Below, piece by piece: positions 35,311 through 43,939 of a DNA stretch of 64,000 nt. Every line of letters begins with the position of its first letter. The stretch's first letter is position 1. The notes beneath the pieces are model-generated. The model was not told where the DNA came from. It made no database searches and saw only the letters and a list, made by a program, of their open reading frames with translations. This stretch comes from Chloracidobacterium thermophilum B (GTDB taxonomy: Bacteria > Acidobacteriota > Blastocatellia > Chloracidobacteriales > Chloracidobacteriaceae), in contig NC_016024.1 in assembly GCF_000226295.1 (NCBI RefSeq), positions 1,161,501-1,225,500 on the forward strand, written 5' to 3'. The position numbers were made by a program, and so were the translations under genes.

Positions 35311-36275
35311 TGACTGATATGCATCTTTTCGAAAAGTTTCTGAGCGTCAGCGCTGAAGACATTGGTTTGAGGCTTTTGGGTTGTACCGTTGTTGAGTGGC
35401 TTGACTTCTTACTAAATCCTCGACGTTTACGTGGCAGTGATTTCTTGATGCGTTGGTCACAGGGTGTGTGGAGTGAGGAACGTATTGTTCAAGCCATCAA
35501 CGACACGACTGAATTCTTTGCAATTCCCTATGGCCCAAGTGGAGCTGCTCCCGATAAAGACATTAGATCATTTGAACTTTACTTTGAACGGCTCGAAAAA
35601 GCAGGCTTTGGGAAAAACAAACGCCCCGATCTGTTGATTTTCAAAAACTCATCACGAGAAACTATATGTGATATTGTTAATTTCTTTGGCGGAATAAACG
35701 AGCTGCCTTTTATCCCAGAAAGCGATGACAAAGTACGAAAACTCTTGGATAGAGCGATACTTGCAGTAGAATGTGAGAATAGTCTTTGGAAAGGTAAACT
35801 TATGCCAGACTATGGCAAAGAGTTGAAGCCCCAAAAACGGTTAGGCGGCAAACTCGGTTTAAAGAAAAATGCCGTCTTGCCGACCCTAATACTCAAAGAA
35901 GAAGATCGCAAGCCATTGCAAGAATGGCAAAACATGAATAATGTTCCTATTCATATATGGCATGCTTTTTACGATATAGCTTTTGGTATCTCTTTCAGTG
36001 AAGTTCAGAAGCTTATTAACGAAGGATTTATTTTGCCTACAGAGCAAGTTTTTCAATCCCCCGGAGGTGTCATTACAAAAAAGCTCATTTACAAAATCTA
36101 CTATCACCATGCTTACCCTCTCGGCAGTACAATCGAAGAACCAAGATTGCAGGCCAGGTTTCTTGAAGATAAGAACGGGCATATCTTACCTTATGTCCAC
36201 TTTGAGGGTGGCAAGATGACTTTGAGCGAAGAAGCACTGTCGGTTTTGCGAAAGGCTGGAAATGCTAAAAACTAG
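35310..36275 (+). CDS. AccI-family-like type II restriction endonuclease
   Basis: 321 aa. I recognise resemblance to the AccI restriction enzyme family (GT^MKAC cutters), particularly around KRPDLLIF, AVECENSLWKGKLMPDYGKELKPQ and LKKNAVLPTLILKEEDRKPLQEW. PD at ~residue 112 and the Glu residues of VECEN are candidate PD-(D/E)xK metal ligands. The gene is much richer in A+T than its neighbours and is followed, with a 14-base overlap, by an adenine methyltransferase, as expected for a restriction-modification pair. The specificity is inferred only from family resemblance and needs a database comparison. Confidence 0.65.
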   Translation: MTDMHLFEKFLSVSAEDIGLRLLGCTVVEWLDFLLNPRRLRGSDFLMRWSQGVWSEERIVQAINDTTEFFAIPYGPSGAAPDKDIRSFELYFERLEKAGFGKNKRPDLLIFKNSSRETICDIVNFFGGINELPFIPESDDKVRKLLDRAILAVECENSLWKGKLMPDYGKELKPQKRLGGKLGLKKNAVLPTLILKEEDRKPLQEWQNMNNVPIHIWHAFYDIAFGISFSEVQKLINEGFILPTEQVFQSPGGVITKKLIYKIYYHHAYPLGSTIEEPRLQARFLEDKNGHILPYVHFEGGKMTLSEEALSVLRKAGNAKN

Positions 36276-37785
36276 TAACCACAAACTTTCATCATCATGG
36301 AAAACTAGAGAGCTCTTGAGGAGCAAGGGGCAATTTTGGACACCCGATTGGGTCGCTGAGCCAATGGTTGAATATGTTCTTGCCGAAAAAGGCGGCCTTC
36401 TCTTTGACCCAGCAGTTGGGGCAGGAGCATTCTTCCGTGCTGCGAAAGTAGTAGCTAGTGAAAAAGGTCTCTCCGTTAGATTTGCCGGAATGGAAATTGA
36501 CCCAGTAACACTATCTCAAGCCCAAGAGAATGGCCTAACTAAAGATGATATTGCTTTGGTAGAAATTGCTGATTTTGTACTCCAAGCACCCTGTAAGAAA
36601 TTTCACGCCATTGTAGCTAATCCTCCATACATTCGGCATCACCGAATCACTCCAGAGAAAAAAGTACAACTTAAGCATTTGAGCATTCAAACAATTGGCA
36701 AAGCACTTGATGGACGAGCAGGGCTACATGTGTATTTCTTGATGCGTGCTTTGTCACTACTTGAAGAAAATGGAAGATTAGCATTTATTGTACCTGCTGA
36801 CGTATGTGAAGGTAAATTCGCCTCTGAGTTATGGACTTGGATTACAGCAAATTTTACTTTAGATGCCATTATAACCTTTTCTCCAGAAGCATCACCATTT
36901 CCTCAAATTGATGTAAATCCAATTATTTTACTTATTCGCAGATCAGCGCCGAGAGAGAGATTTCTGTGGGCCAAGTGCTGCTTTCAGGCAACCAGCTCAT
37001 TCAAATATTGGGTGAGGTCTCAATTTAGGGATACATCTAAACGAGACTTGATTGTAATTGAACGAGACTTGAAAGAAGGATTATCTGAAGGATTTTCAAG
37101 GGAACCTACTTTATGTAAAGGAAAAAGTAGATACGTTCTTGGTGATTTTATTTCGGTTAAGCGTGGCATTGCAACAGGAGCAAATGACTTTTTCTTTATG
37201 ACTGCCGAGAAAGTAAGAGAATTAAGAATACCTGAAAAGTATCTCACTCAAGCAATTGGCCGCACAAGAGACGTTGTAGGAGACGAAATTACTTATCGAA
37301 CACTTGAAGAAATTGAGAAAAAGGGAAGGCCCACTCTACTACTATCGCTCAATGAGGATAACTTAGAAAATTTTCCAGAATCTGTTAAACAATACCTCAG
37401 CAAAGGTGAAGAACTAGGATTGCCTAACCGTCCTTTGATTTCACAGCGCAATCCTTGGTATAAAATAGAAACCCGTATTCCACCACCTTTTTTATTTGCT
37501 TATTTGGGCCGTCGTAACTCAAGGTTTATTCGAAATTACGCTTACGTTGTTCCATTGACAAGCTTCCTGTGCATATATCCAAAGAGGAATGATAAAAAAA
37601 ACATAGACCAAATTTGGAAAATCCTCACTCATCCAGATGTGTTAGCAGGTCTTTCAATGGTTGGGAAAACTTATGGTGACGGCGCAATAAAGGTTGAGCC
37701 TAGATTTTTAGAGAAGCTTCCTATTCCAGACCATGTTGTTGAACTGTCGGGCCTTTCGATGCAGATGTGTCTATTTGAGCGATAA
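36262..37785 (+). CDS. N6-adenine DNA methyltransferase of the restriction-modification pair
   Basis: 507 aa gamma-class amino-methyltransferase. Motif I is LLFDPAVGAGAFFRAA (residues ~47-62) and motif IV is IVANPPYIRHH (~118), the NPPY signature of N6-adenine enzymes. ALSLLEENGRLAFIVPADV is the following conserved strand. The C-terminal half is the target-recognition part (VKRGIATGANDFFFM). It overlaps the endonuclease and is AT-rich, so both probably arrived together by horizontal transfer. It would protect the host sites from the upstream endonuclease. Confidence 0.88.
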   Translation: MLKTSNHKLSSSWKTRELLRSKGQFWTPDWVAEPMVEYVLAEKGGLLFDPAVGAGAFFRAAKVVASEKGLSVRFAGMEIDPVTLSQAQENGLTKDDIALVEIADFVLQAPCKKFHAIVANPPYIRHHRITPEKKVQLKHLSIQTIGKALDGRAGLHVYFLMRALSLLEENGRLAFIVPADVCEGKFASELWTWITANFTLDAIITFSPEASPFPQIDVNPIILLIRRSAPRERFLWAKCCFQATSSFKYWVRSQFRDTSKRDLIVIERDLKEGLSEGFSREPTLCKGKSRYVLGDFISVKRGIATGANDFFFMTAEKVRELRIPEKYLTQAIGRTRDVVGDEITYRTLEEIEKKGRPTLLLSLNEDNLENFPESVKQYLSKGEELGLPNRPLISQRNPWYKIETRIPPPFLFAYLGRRNSRFIRNYAYVVPLTSFLCIYPKRNDKKNIDQIWKILTHPDVLAGLSMVGKTYGDGAIKVEPRFLEKLPIPDHVVELSGLSMQMCLFER

Positions 37786-37862
37786 GACTTAAATAAGGCC
37801 TATGAAGTGTGCTGAAAGTAGCTGCATACTTCATGCTTGCTATTTCTTTTCTGAAATTTGCC

Positions 37863-38330
37863 ATGCGGCTTGTTATCCAGCGTGTGACTCAGGCTTCTGT
37901 GACCGTCGGGGGAAAGCTCGTTGGGCGCTGCGGTCGCGGTTTGTGCATTCTCGTCGGCATCACACACCGGGATACCGCCGCCGATGCCGACTGGCTGGCC
38001 GAAAAAACAGCCAATCTGCGCATTTTTGAGGATGAAAACGGGAAGATGAACCGCTCGCTGCTCGACATCGGTGGCGAGGCGCTGGTGGTTTCCCAGTTCA
38101 CCCTCTACGGCGATGCGCGCAAGGGCCGCCGCCCTTCGTTTACCGCCGCGGCTCCCCCGGAGACCGCCGAACCACTCGTGACGCGCTACGCTGACGCCCT
38201 CCGGCTGCTGGGCATTCCGGTTGGGACCGGTGTCTTTGGCGCCATGATGCAGGTCGAAATCCACAACGACGGCCCGGTGACACTCATTCTGGAGCGGGGC
38301 GGAATATCAGTCGGCGCGGAGGTCGAGTAA
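37863..38330 (+). CDS. dtd: D-aminoacyl-tRNA deacylase
   Basis: 155 aa. It hydrolyses D-amino acids from tRNA. The start at 37863 ([15 protein letters not shown]) is the canonical DTD N-terminus. Active-site blocks are [17 protein letters not shown] and the cross-subunit cis-proline motif DGPVTLILE (Gly-Pro). Its last 24 bases overlap the convergent secreted-protein gene. The GC content returns to the genomic background here, marking the right edge of the restriction island. Confidence 0.94.
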   Translation: MRLVIQRVTQASVTVGGKLVGRCGRGLCILVGITHRDTAADADWLAEKTANLRIFEDENGKMNRSLLDIGGEALVVSQFTLYGDARKGRRPSFTAAAPPETAEPLVTRYADALRLLGIPVGTGVFGAMMQVEIHNDGPVTLILERGGISVGAEVE

Positions 38331-39731
38331 GTACGTGTCTGAAACATACCCGTCCGGGTTCATCACCTGGACGCTGACGTAACGCTCGCGCAGGACTTCC
38401 GCCGGAAGCCGGAAGTACACCCGCTGGTTGAACAACCCACGGAGAGACTTCTTGACGCTGGCCTGTGTCTCAATGCCGTTGACGATGAGGGTTGGAGTAT
38501 CACCCAGCCCCTGACCGCGTACAAACAACCCGACCGTCGGTACAGATGACCGGCCGGGCAGGTGAACCCGCGCCACGTTGGTGACTTGGATATTGTGGCA
38601 AACCACGGTGTGCGTATCGGTAAGCTGCTGCCCCTGCTCATCGGACAACCAGACGGTGTAGCGTCCCACGCGCGGCGGTAACTCAAACAGCCCCAGCCGC
38701 CCCGACCAGGCACGGAAGGGAAGGCTCAGAAAAGTTCCGTCTTCGGCGAGCAGCGAAACCTGTGAGGCCCGTTCCAGATGGTCGCCCAGCACCATGACGC
38801 GCTGGTTCTTGAGCGTGACGAAGTTGTTGACGAAGCCGCGCAGACGCGGCTCGGTGGCTGTCGGGCCTGCTGAAACCTCGACGGTGGTCACAAATGGCTT
38901 CCAGGCCTGTTCGTCGCCAAGCGCGCCGACCAACAGTGCGCGCCCAACCGCGTTGCCCTGTATTACCAGGGTACTGTTGGAAAAACTGCCTTGGATACAG
39001 CCTGAATCCAGACTAAGAACGGCGAAATCAAAGACCGGCAGCCGTCCCGCAAGGGACTGGGCAAAACCACTCCAGGTCATCCGTTCGCCGACGTACAGGG
39101 GCAAAAACGCCGGCGGCGGCTCGGCTTTGACGCTGGATGGCGGCAGGCTGCCAGCGGCGGTGGTGTCCAGGACGCGGATGGCCGCAACCTGGGAAACGAC
39201 TTCGCCTTCCGGTGTCCGGCTGGCGCAGACCGCCAGAACCCCGGCCATCCCGGCGTGGCGCGCTGTCACCCGCCAGACGACTTCATGCGGGGTCGGACTT
39301 GGAAGCACATCAATGTCGAGGACAGCCGAGAGACGGCTGCGGTCGGCCATGATGCGCCCGGCCGAGTAGTAAATGGCATCCCGTACCGGATGGGATTCAA
39401 AGGCCACCGCGCCGGCCAGTCGCGCCGAGACGCCATCGCCAGCAAAACGAAACGTCACCGTCCGTGTCTCACCGACGCGCATCCACTCCGGCAGCCCGTC
39501 AATCACTATCGGCGTGTCGCCTTTCGGCAGAGCTGTCATGAGGCGGAGGTCGGCCAGAGTGCGCATGGAAGTCGTACTGGACAGGGTGTAGCCAGGATAA
39601 AGCGCTGCCTGCCGTTCAACGGCAACATCGGCCTGGGCCGTCAGAAGTCCACCAAAGAAGAGGAGCAGTGCCAGTGGAAGTAACGACTGTTTCACAAGGC
39701 ATGTCCGGTAGGTTGCGGCTGCCCTACCCAT
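38307..39731 (-). CDS. Secreted protein of unknown function with Ig/IPT-like repeats
   Basis: 474 aa. A signal peptide ([17 protein letters not shown]) follows a basic N-terminus; GAGG nine bases before the ATG at 39731 supports that start. The body is beta-rich: a segment around residues 150-170 reads [22 protein letters not shown], and two C-terminal units ([37 protein letters not shown] and [23 protein letters not shown], shortened) resemble IPT/TIG-type immunoglobulin folds. I do not recognise a family. It is probably a cell-envelope protein. Confidence 0.65.
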   Translation of the reverse strand: MGRAAATYRTCLVKQSLLPLALLLFFGGLLTAQADVAVERQAALYPGYTLSSTTSMRTLADLRLMTALPKGDTPIVIDGLPEWMRVGETRTVTFRFAGDGVSARLAGAVAFESHPVRDAIYYSAGRIMADRSRLSAVLDIDVLPSPTPHEVVWRVTARHAGMAGVLAVCASRTPEGEVVSQVAAIRVLDTTAAGSLPPSSVKAEPPPAFLPLYVGERMTWSGFAQSLAGRLPVFDFAVLSLDSGCIQGSFSNSTLVIQGNAVGRALLVGALGDEQAWKPFVTTVEVSAGPTATEPRLRGFVNNFVTLKNQRVMVLGDHLERASQVSLLAEDGTFLSLPFRAWSGRLGLFELPPRVGRYTVWLSDEQGQQLTDTHTVVCHNIQVTNVARVHLPGRSSVPTVGLFVRGQGLGDTPTLIVNGIETQASVKKSLRGLFNQRVYFRLPAEVLRERYVSVQVMNPDGYVSDTYLLDLRAD

Positions 39732-39881
39732 GGCAGGTTACCTCGGCGTCAGGGAAAGTTTGTGGACATTGCGTTGCATTCTGTTATGTAACACAGCGTA
39801 TGCCAGCCAGGGAAAGGTTTTTCATGTCAGCATTCAGGTCAACGGAAAGCCGACCACAAAGCCATATCACACGCAGAAGCC

Positions 39882-40724
39882 ATGGCTAAACCATCTCAAA
39901 ACGGCACTTCCAGAGGTGCCGAGCGTCCGGTGCATGTCCTTCACGTCACAGACACGCATCTGTTTGCCCAGCGTACGGGTCGCCTGCTCGGCCTGGTGAC
40001 GTATGATTCCCTGACGGCTGTTCTCGCCGCTGCGGCTGCCGAACCACCTGATATGGTGCTGGCTACGGGCGATCTGGCGCAGGACGGCACCGCGCAGGCC
40101 TACGAGCACCTGACCGAAGCCTTCTCCGGCTTTGCCGCCGCCTGTCCGTTCCCGCCGCCGGTGTACTGGTTGCCCGGCAACCACGACGAACCGGCGGTGA
40201 TGCGCGCAACGCTGACCCGTGCACCACTGCGCCCGGAGACCGAGGTTATCTTGGGCGGGTGGTACGTAATTCTGCTCGACTCGACAGTTTCCGGCGAAGT
40301 TGGCGGCGTTCTGTCCGAAGGCGAGTTGGCGCGTCTCGATGCCGGACTCCACGCCCATGCCGATTGCCCGGCACTGGTCTGCCTGCATCACAACCCTGTG
40401 GCGACAAGTGCCCGGTGGATGGATGACATCGGGTTGGCCAATGCCCCTGCCTTTTTTGCCATTCTCGACCGCCATCCGCAGGTGCGTGGCGTACTGTGGG
40501 GGCATGTTCACCAGGCAATAGACCTGGAGCGCCAAGGCGTCCGGCTGATGGCCTCACCTTCAACCTGCATTCAGTTCAAACCGGAAACGGTCGAATTTGG
40601 TCTTGACCCGTCAGCGCCGGGCTACCGGCGGCTGTGGCTCCATCCTGATGGCCGGCTGGAAACCCAGGTGTTTCGGATCAGCAGTTTTGCCGGTTGCGCC
40701 GATCCTGACGCAACCGGCTACTAG
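39882..40724 (+). CDS. CpdA-like 3',5'-cyclic-nucleotide phosphodiesterase
   Basis: 280 aa class III cyclic nucleotide phosphodiesterase. The metallophosphoesterase residues are complete: HVTDTHLFA, LATGDLAQDGTAQAYEHL, WLPGNHDEP, LVCLHHNP and GVLWGHVHQAID. The order and spacing match CpdA of E. coli (cAMP hydrolysis). No signal peptide. cAMP as substrate is inferred from the family; related enzymes act on other phosphodiesters. Confidence 0.85.
   Translation: MAKPSQNGTSRGAERPVHVLHVTDTHLFAQRTGRLLGLVTYDSLTAVLAAAAAEPPDMVLATGDLAQDGTAQAYEHLTEAFSGFAAACPFPPPVYWLPGNHDEPAVMRATLTRAPLRPETEVILGGWYVILLDSTVSGEVGGVLSEGELARLDAGLHAHADCPALVCLHHNPVATSARWMDDIGLANAPAFFAILDRHPQVRGVLWGHVHQAIDLERQGVRLMASPSTCIQFKPETVEFGLDPSAPGYRRLWLHPDGRLETQVFRISSFAGCADPDATGY
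40689..40718. terminator. Perfect 10-bp hairpin at the 3' end of the CpdA-like gene
   Basis: GCCGGTTGCG (40689-40698) and CGCAACCGGC (40709-40718) form a perfect stem with a ten-base loop, within the last codons of the phosphodiesterase gene and facing the convergent His-rich gene. No T-tract is evident, so the terminator role is tentative. Confidence 0.35.
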
Positions 40725-40745
40725 ATGTTCAGATGATTTCAGTCG

Positions 40746-41081
40746 TTACAGCACGGTGACAGGACCGTGATCGTCACAGTGCCCATCGTGGACGTGATGC
40801 AGCCGCCCGTCCACGAGGTAATCCACATGGTCGCCGTGCGGAATGGCCTCATGCCCGCAGCCCGGACCGTGGACATGTGCGCACGCCGTGGGGTATGGCG
40901 CACATCCATCGGGATTCGTGCTGCTGACCGCAATACAGTGTTCGTCGTAGTGGTCGCCGTGCGGAGAGTGCAGGTGGCCATCGTGGAGGTAGTCCACGTG
41001 GCCATCGTGCTGGATGCGCGTATGCCCGCAGGCGGCGTCATGAGTGTGGGTGTGGTCGGGGTGGGTTGTGCAGCTCGTCAT
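40746..41081 (-). CDS. Histidine-rich metal-binding protein
   Basis: 111 aa with about 23 His and 7 Cys. Two internal repeats share the pattern HVDYLxDGxLHxxHxxHxDxH (at roughly residues 28-48 and 85-105). It has no signal peptide. The His/Cys/Asp density implies binding of zinc or a similar ion. It lies 59 bases downstream of an ArsR/SmtB regulator with a zinc site, so the two form a likely metal-responsive operon. Sequestration or delivery of the metal is inference. Confidence 0.75.
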   Translation of the reverse strand: MTSCTTHPDHTHTHDAACGHTRIQHDGHVDYLHDGHLHSPHGDHYDEHCIAVSSTNPDGCAPYPTACAHVHGPGCGHEAIPHGDHVDYLVDGRLHHVHDGHCDDHGPVTVL

Positions 41082-41140
41082 CGGATGACTCCTTTCAGGT
41101 AGATGAGGGGTAAGGCCATTCCGCCAGATGCCTTCGTGCG

Positions 41141-41491
41141 TTACGCATCATCGTGAATGATGTCGTGCCGCGCATGGGCCAGCCCCTGGTGGAACAGATG
41201 CCGGACGTGTTCATCTGCCAGGCGGTAGTAGGCGTGCTTGCCTTCGCGGCGAACGGAGACAATCCCCAGCGTACGCAGCAAACGGAGCTGGCTGGAAATC
41301 GCCGGCTGCGACATCCCCAGCGTCAGGCACATTTCGCCGACACACATTTCGCCGGCATCGAGCAGGGCGATGATTTTCACCCGGGTCGGATCGCCGAGCG
41401 CCTTGAAAATGTCGGCAACGCGCCAGGCCAGCGGGGCGGCGAGCACTTCGCGTTCGGTTGGTTGGTGCTGGTTGCTACAGGGAGAAGCCAT
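41141..41491 (-). CDS. ArsR/SmtB-family zinc-type metal-sensing repressor
   Basis: 116 aa winged-helix regulator. FKALGDPTRVKIIALLDAGEMCVGEMC leads into the recognition helix MSQPAISSQLRLLRTLGIV. The alpha-5 metal site known from SmtB/CzrA is readable as D93-x-H95-x10-H106-x2-H109, which points to zinc (or a similar ion) sensing. C50 and C55 lie near the alpha-3 region. Such repressors leave DNA when metal binds. The probable targets are its own promoter and the downstream His-rich gene. Confidence 0.88.
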   Translation of the reverse strand: MASPCSNQHQPTEREVLAAPLAWRVADIFKALGDPTRVKIIALLDAGEMCVGEMCLTLGMSQPAISSQLRLLRTLGIVSVRREGKHAYYRLADEHVRHLFHQGLAHARHDIIHDDA

Positions 41492-41504
41492 ACGTTACCG
41501 CTAA

Positions 41505-41535
41505 CAGATAAGCATTTGATTATACGTTTTATCTG
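41505..41535 (-). promoter_or_regulatory. Promoter and putative operator of the metal-sensor operon
   Basis: On the minus strand a perfect TATAAT -10 box lies at 41524-41519, 28 bases before the regulator ATG. It is flanked by an inverted repeat CAGATAA (41505-41511) and TTATCTG (41529-41535). A repressor bound to these arms would cover the -10 box. No good -35 box is visible at normal spacing. Confidence 0.55.
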
Positions 41536-41592
41536 AAAGTCCCCTTAGCGTCAAGCGGGAAGCCGGCTGCTGCCGGTTGGGAAGCACCGGAT

Positions 41593-43080
41593 TCAGTGCA
41601 CGGTCTGGGCTTCAGCCTGTTCCAGCAGGGCGGCGGTGTGCTGGGCTGTTTTGGCCCCTTTGACCAAGGCTTCGCTGAGGTTGGTATCGCCGGTCAGGGC
41701 GGCAAAGGCATAGAACCGCGCAACCTGGTTGGTCACTTCGAGGACGTGACAGGTTTCGCAGGCCAGCAGCTCCACCTGTGGGACAAGCAGGCAGAACTGG
41801 CTTCCGAAGTGATGCCGCCGGACGGGTTCAAGTGCCGTCGTCAGGCGCAGGGCCGGACGTTTGGGGAGTCCGGTCCACTGGGCGCTGGGCAGGCGCGCGG
41901 CGAGAACATCCAGATAATCACGCCCCGACGCGAGTTGGGACTGGAGTGTCGAAATGAGCCGCACCTGTTGGGGGGCGGCTTCCGCCTGGGCAAGAATTTC
42001 CAGTTCCAGCGAGCCGTAGCCGGCAATCTGTCCGAGGTCGTTGCGAAGCGCATCCACAAAACCGATGTGCTGACCCGTTGCCGACTCGTCGCTGGCCAGC
42101 TCAGCCAGCGCCAGGGAGAGTTCGGCCTCAGTACTTCCGGCCGGGCGCTCGTGGGTCGCCAGATAGGCACGGAGGCTTTCTCCACGTCCCTGAACAACAT
42201 TGTGGGCAATCCCGCCAAGAATGGCCGTGCCGCCGGCAGAGAAGAAAAACGTGCCCAACAGGGAGGGCGTCGCCCGCAGCAGCCGGTAGATCGAAAAGGG
42301 ATGGGCGGCCGTTGGACGTTCCAGGCGCTGCGCCAGCGTGGCCACGTGAAGCTCACCGGCGGCAATGCACTGTTCCGTGTGTTCAACGGCCTGCCGGAAC
42401 TGCTCCGGTGTCATGGGGGTGACGATGGAACGCGACGTTGGGCGTGGCAGCGCCGGTAACGCCGGGAATGGGCCGTCGAGTTGTTGCGCCACGGACTGGA
42501 GGCGCTGTTGCGCGGCGGCGTAGTCGGCTTCGAGCCGTTCAGTCCGTCCGTCGGTCGGGACATTGACAACGATATGCAGGCGCTGGTGGGCATGGTCAAA
42601 CACGATGACCGTGCCAAAAGCGGCAAGGACGCCTTCCACGGTCGGCGGCACGCGGGGTGGTACGCCGTGAAGGTGGTGGGACGCTTCGTGCGCCAGATAG
42701 CCGAAAGTGGCGCTGGCCAGCGCCGGTATATCCGTCAGGGGGGCGAGGATGTCGGCCCGGAGCCGCCGCCGGACGGCTTGCAGCAGCGTTTCCGTGCGTT
42801 CAAGCGTGGCGTGCGGGGTGCGTAGCTCAACCTTCCCATCCCGGCCGGTGATGATCCAGCGTGGGTCGAGACCGATGAGGGTATAGGGGGGGAGATGGCG
42901 TTCGAGGCGTTGATTCTCGAACAGTCCGACATCGCCGGATTGACCGGCCACTTTCAGAAAGACCCCAACCGGTGTGTGAACGTCCGCCGGCAGGGTCACG
43001 GCCACGGGAACGACGGTTGCTTCCTGGGCCAGCGCCAGGAAGGCATCGTATGTTGCCGGCTGAAATTGCAGCGTGGACAC
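41593..43080 (-). CDS. Divergent TrpE-like chorismate-binding protein, possibly inactive
   Basis: 495 aa. The overall plan is that of anthranilate synthase component I: an N-terminal half with EVGVF-like LIGLDPRWII and ATFGYLAHEA, then a chorismate-binding half. Only part of the active-site signature survives: QHIGFVDALRNDLGQIAGYGSLEL corresponds to the (E)HxMLVDLxRNDxGRV block, and TGLPKRPALRLTTALEPVRRHHFG to the (S/T)GAPKxxAMExIxxLExxxRGxYGG block. The GTRPRG and the metal-ligand Glu of AMEI are replaced, as is AIAIRT. It may have changed function or lost catalysis. It lies 19 bases after hisIE. Confidence 0.7.
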   Translation of the reverse strand: MSTLQFQPATYDAFLALAQEATVVPVAVTLPADVHTPVGVFLKVAGQSGDVGLFENQRLERHLPPYTLIGLDPRWIITGRDGKVELRTPHATLERTETLLQAVRRRLRADILAPLTDIPALASATFGYLAHEASHHLHGVPPRVPPTVEGVLAAFGTVIVFDHAHQRLHIVVNVPTDGRTERLEADYAAAQQRLQSVAQQLDGPFPALPALPRPTSRSIVTPMTPEQFRQAVEHTEQCIAAGELHVATLAQRLERPTAAHPFSIYRLLRATPSLLGTFFFSAGGTAILGGIAHNVVQGRGESLRAYLATHERPAGSTEAELSLALAELASDESATGQHIGFVDALRNDLGQIAGYGSLELEILAQAEAAPQQVRLISTLQSQLASGRDYLDVLAARLPSAQWTGLPKRPALRLTTALEPVRRHHFGSQFCLLVPQVELLACETCHVLEVTNQVARFYAFAALTGDTNLSEALVKGAKTAQHTAALLEQAEAQTVH

Positions 43081-43099
43081 GGTGGACTCGCTCCGGGGC

Positions 43100-43840
43100 T
43101 TACTCCGTGGGAAGAGGTCGGCGTTTGCCGGCGCGGCTGCGCAGAATTTCGGCCACGTCGTGGGGTGTCACATCCCGCGCCACCATCAGGACGAGCAGGT
43201 GATAGAGCAGGTCGGCCATTTCAGCGGCCAACTCCATGCGGGGTTCATTTTTGGCGGCAATGATGGTTTCGGCCGCTTCCTCGCCGACCTTTTTGAGAAT
43301 CTTGTCCAGCCCGGCCGTAAACAGATAGGTGGTGTAAGCGCCTTCCGGCCGTTTTGCCTGGCGTTCCCGGATCAGGGCATACAGCTCATCGAGCAGGATG
43401 CCCAGTTCGAGCGCGCTGTGGGGGACGAGTTTGACTTCCGGCGGGGCAATGGACGGGCTTCCTTCAGAAACCTGGGCTGCCGGTATTGGAGGCGCTTTGT
43501 CTGTCTGGTCCATAGTGGCGCTGCCAGGGAGGATGGACTGGAAAAAGCAACTGGTGGCACCGGTGTGACAGGCCGGCCCACGCGGTTCAACCCTGACGAC
43601 GAGCGCATCACTGTCGCAATCCAGCCGCATGTCCACAACCCGTTGGGTGTGGCCCGACGTGGCCCCCTTGTGCCACAGGGATTGACGCGAGCGGCTCCAG
43701 AGCCAGACCTCGCCGGTTTCGCAGGTGAGTTGGTAACTGGCAGCATTCATGTAGGCCAGGGTGAGGACCTCGTTGGTCGTGGCATCCTGGATGACGACCG
43801 GCACGAGGCCGTTGGCATCAAAACGAATCGCTTCCGTCAT
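43100..43840 (-). CDS. hisIE: Bifunctional phosphoribosyl-AMP cyclohydrolase / phosphoribosyl-ATP pyrophosphatase
   Basis: 246 aa catalysing steps two and three of histidine synthesis. The N-terminal HisI domain (residues 1-~105) has VLTLAYMNAASYQLT, WSRSRQSLWHKGATSGH, DCDSDALVVRV and the zinc-binding PACHTGATSCF. A linker of about 45 residues leads to the HisE domain (~150-246) with TTYLFTAGLDKILKKVGEEAAETIIAAKN and EMADLLYHLLVLM. Histidine synthesis and, 8 kb away, degradation (hut) are both present in the window. Confidence 0.95.
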   Translation of the reverse strand: MTEAIRFDANGLVPVVIQDATTNEVLTLAYMNAASYQLTCETGEVWLWSRSRQSLWHKGATSGHTQRVVDMRLDCDSDALVVRVEPRGPACHTGATSCFFQSILPGSATMDQTDKAPPIPAAQVSEGSPSIAPPEVKLVPHSALELGILLDELYALIRERQAKRPEGAYTTYLFTAGLDKILKKVGEEAAETIIAAKNEPRMELAAEMADLLYHLLVLMVARDVTPHDVAEILRSRAGKRRPLPTE

Positions 43841-43939
43841 GGCTTGGTTACGGCAACACGTTACCGGCGTTGTAGCACAGTTGACTGGTCTCCTGACACC
43901 CTGCTGGCAACTCCCGTCGCAAACCGGGGCAACAACCGT

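Noticed and set aside
35310-37785. A prophage or transposon carrying the restriction system
   Set aside because: I found no integrase, transposase, terminal repeats or tRNA junction at either border.
41141-41491. Arsenic-type specificity for the ArsR-family regulator
   Set aside because: The alpha-5 D-x-H...H-x2-H site is intact, which fits zinc sensors better than the CxC arsenic site.
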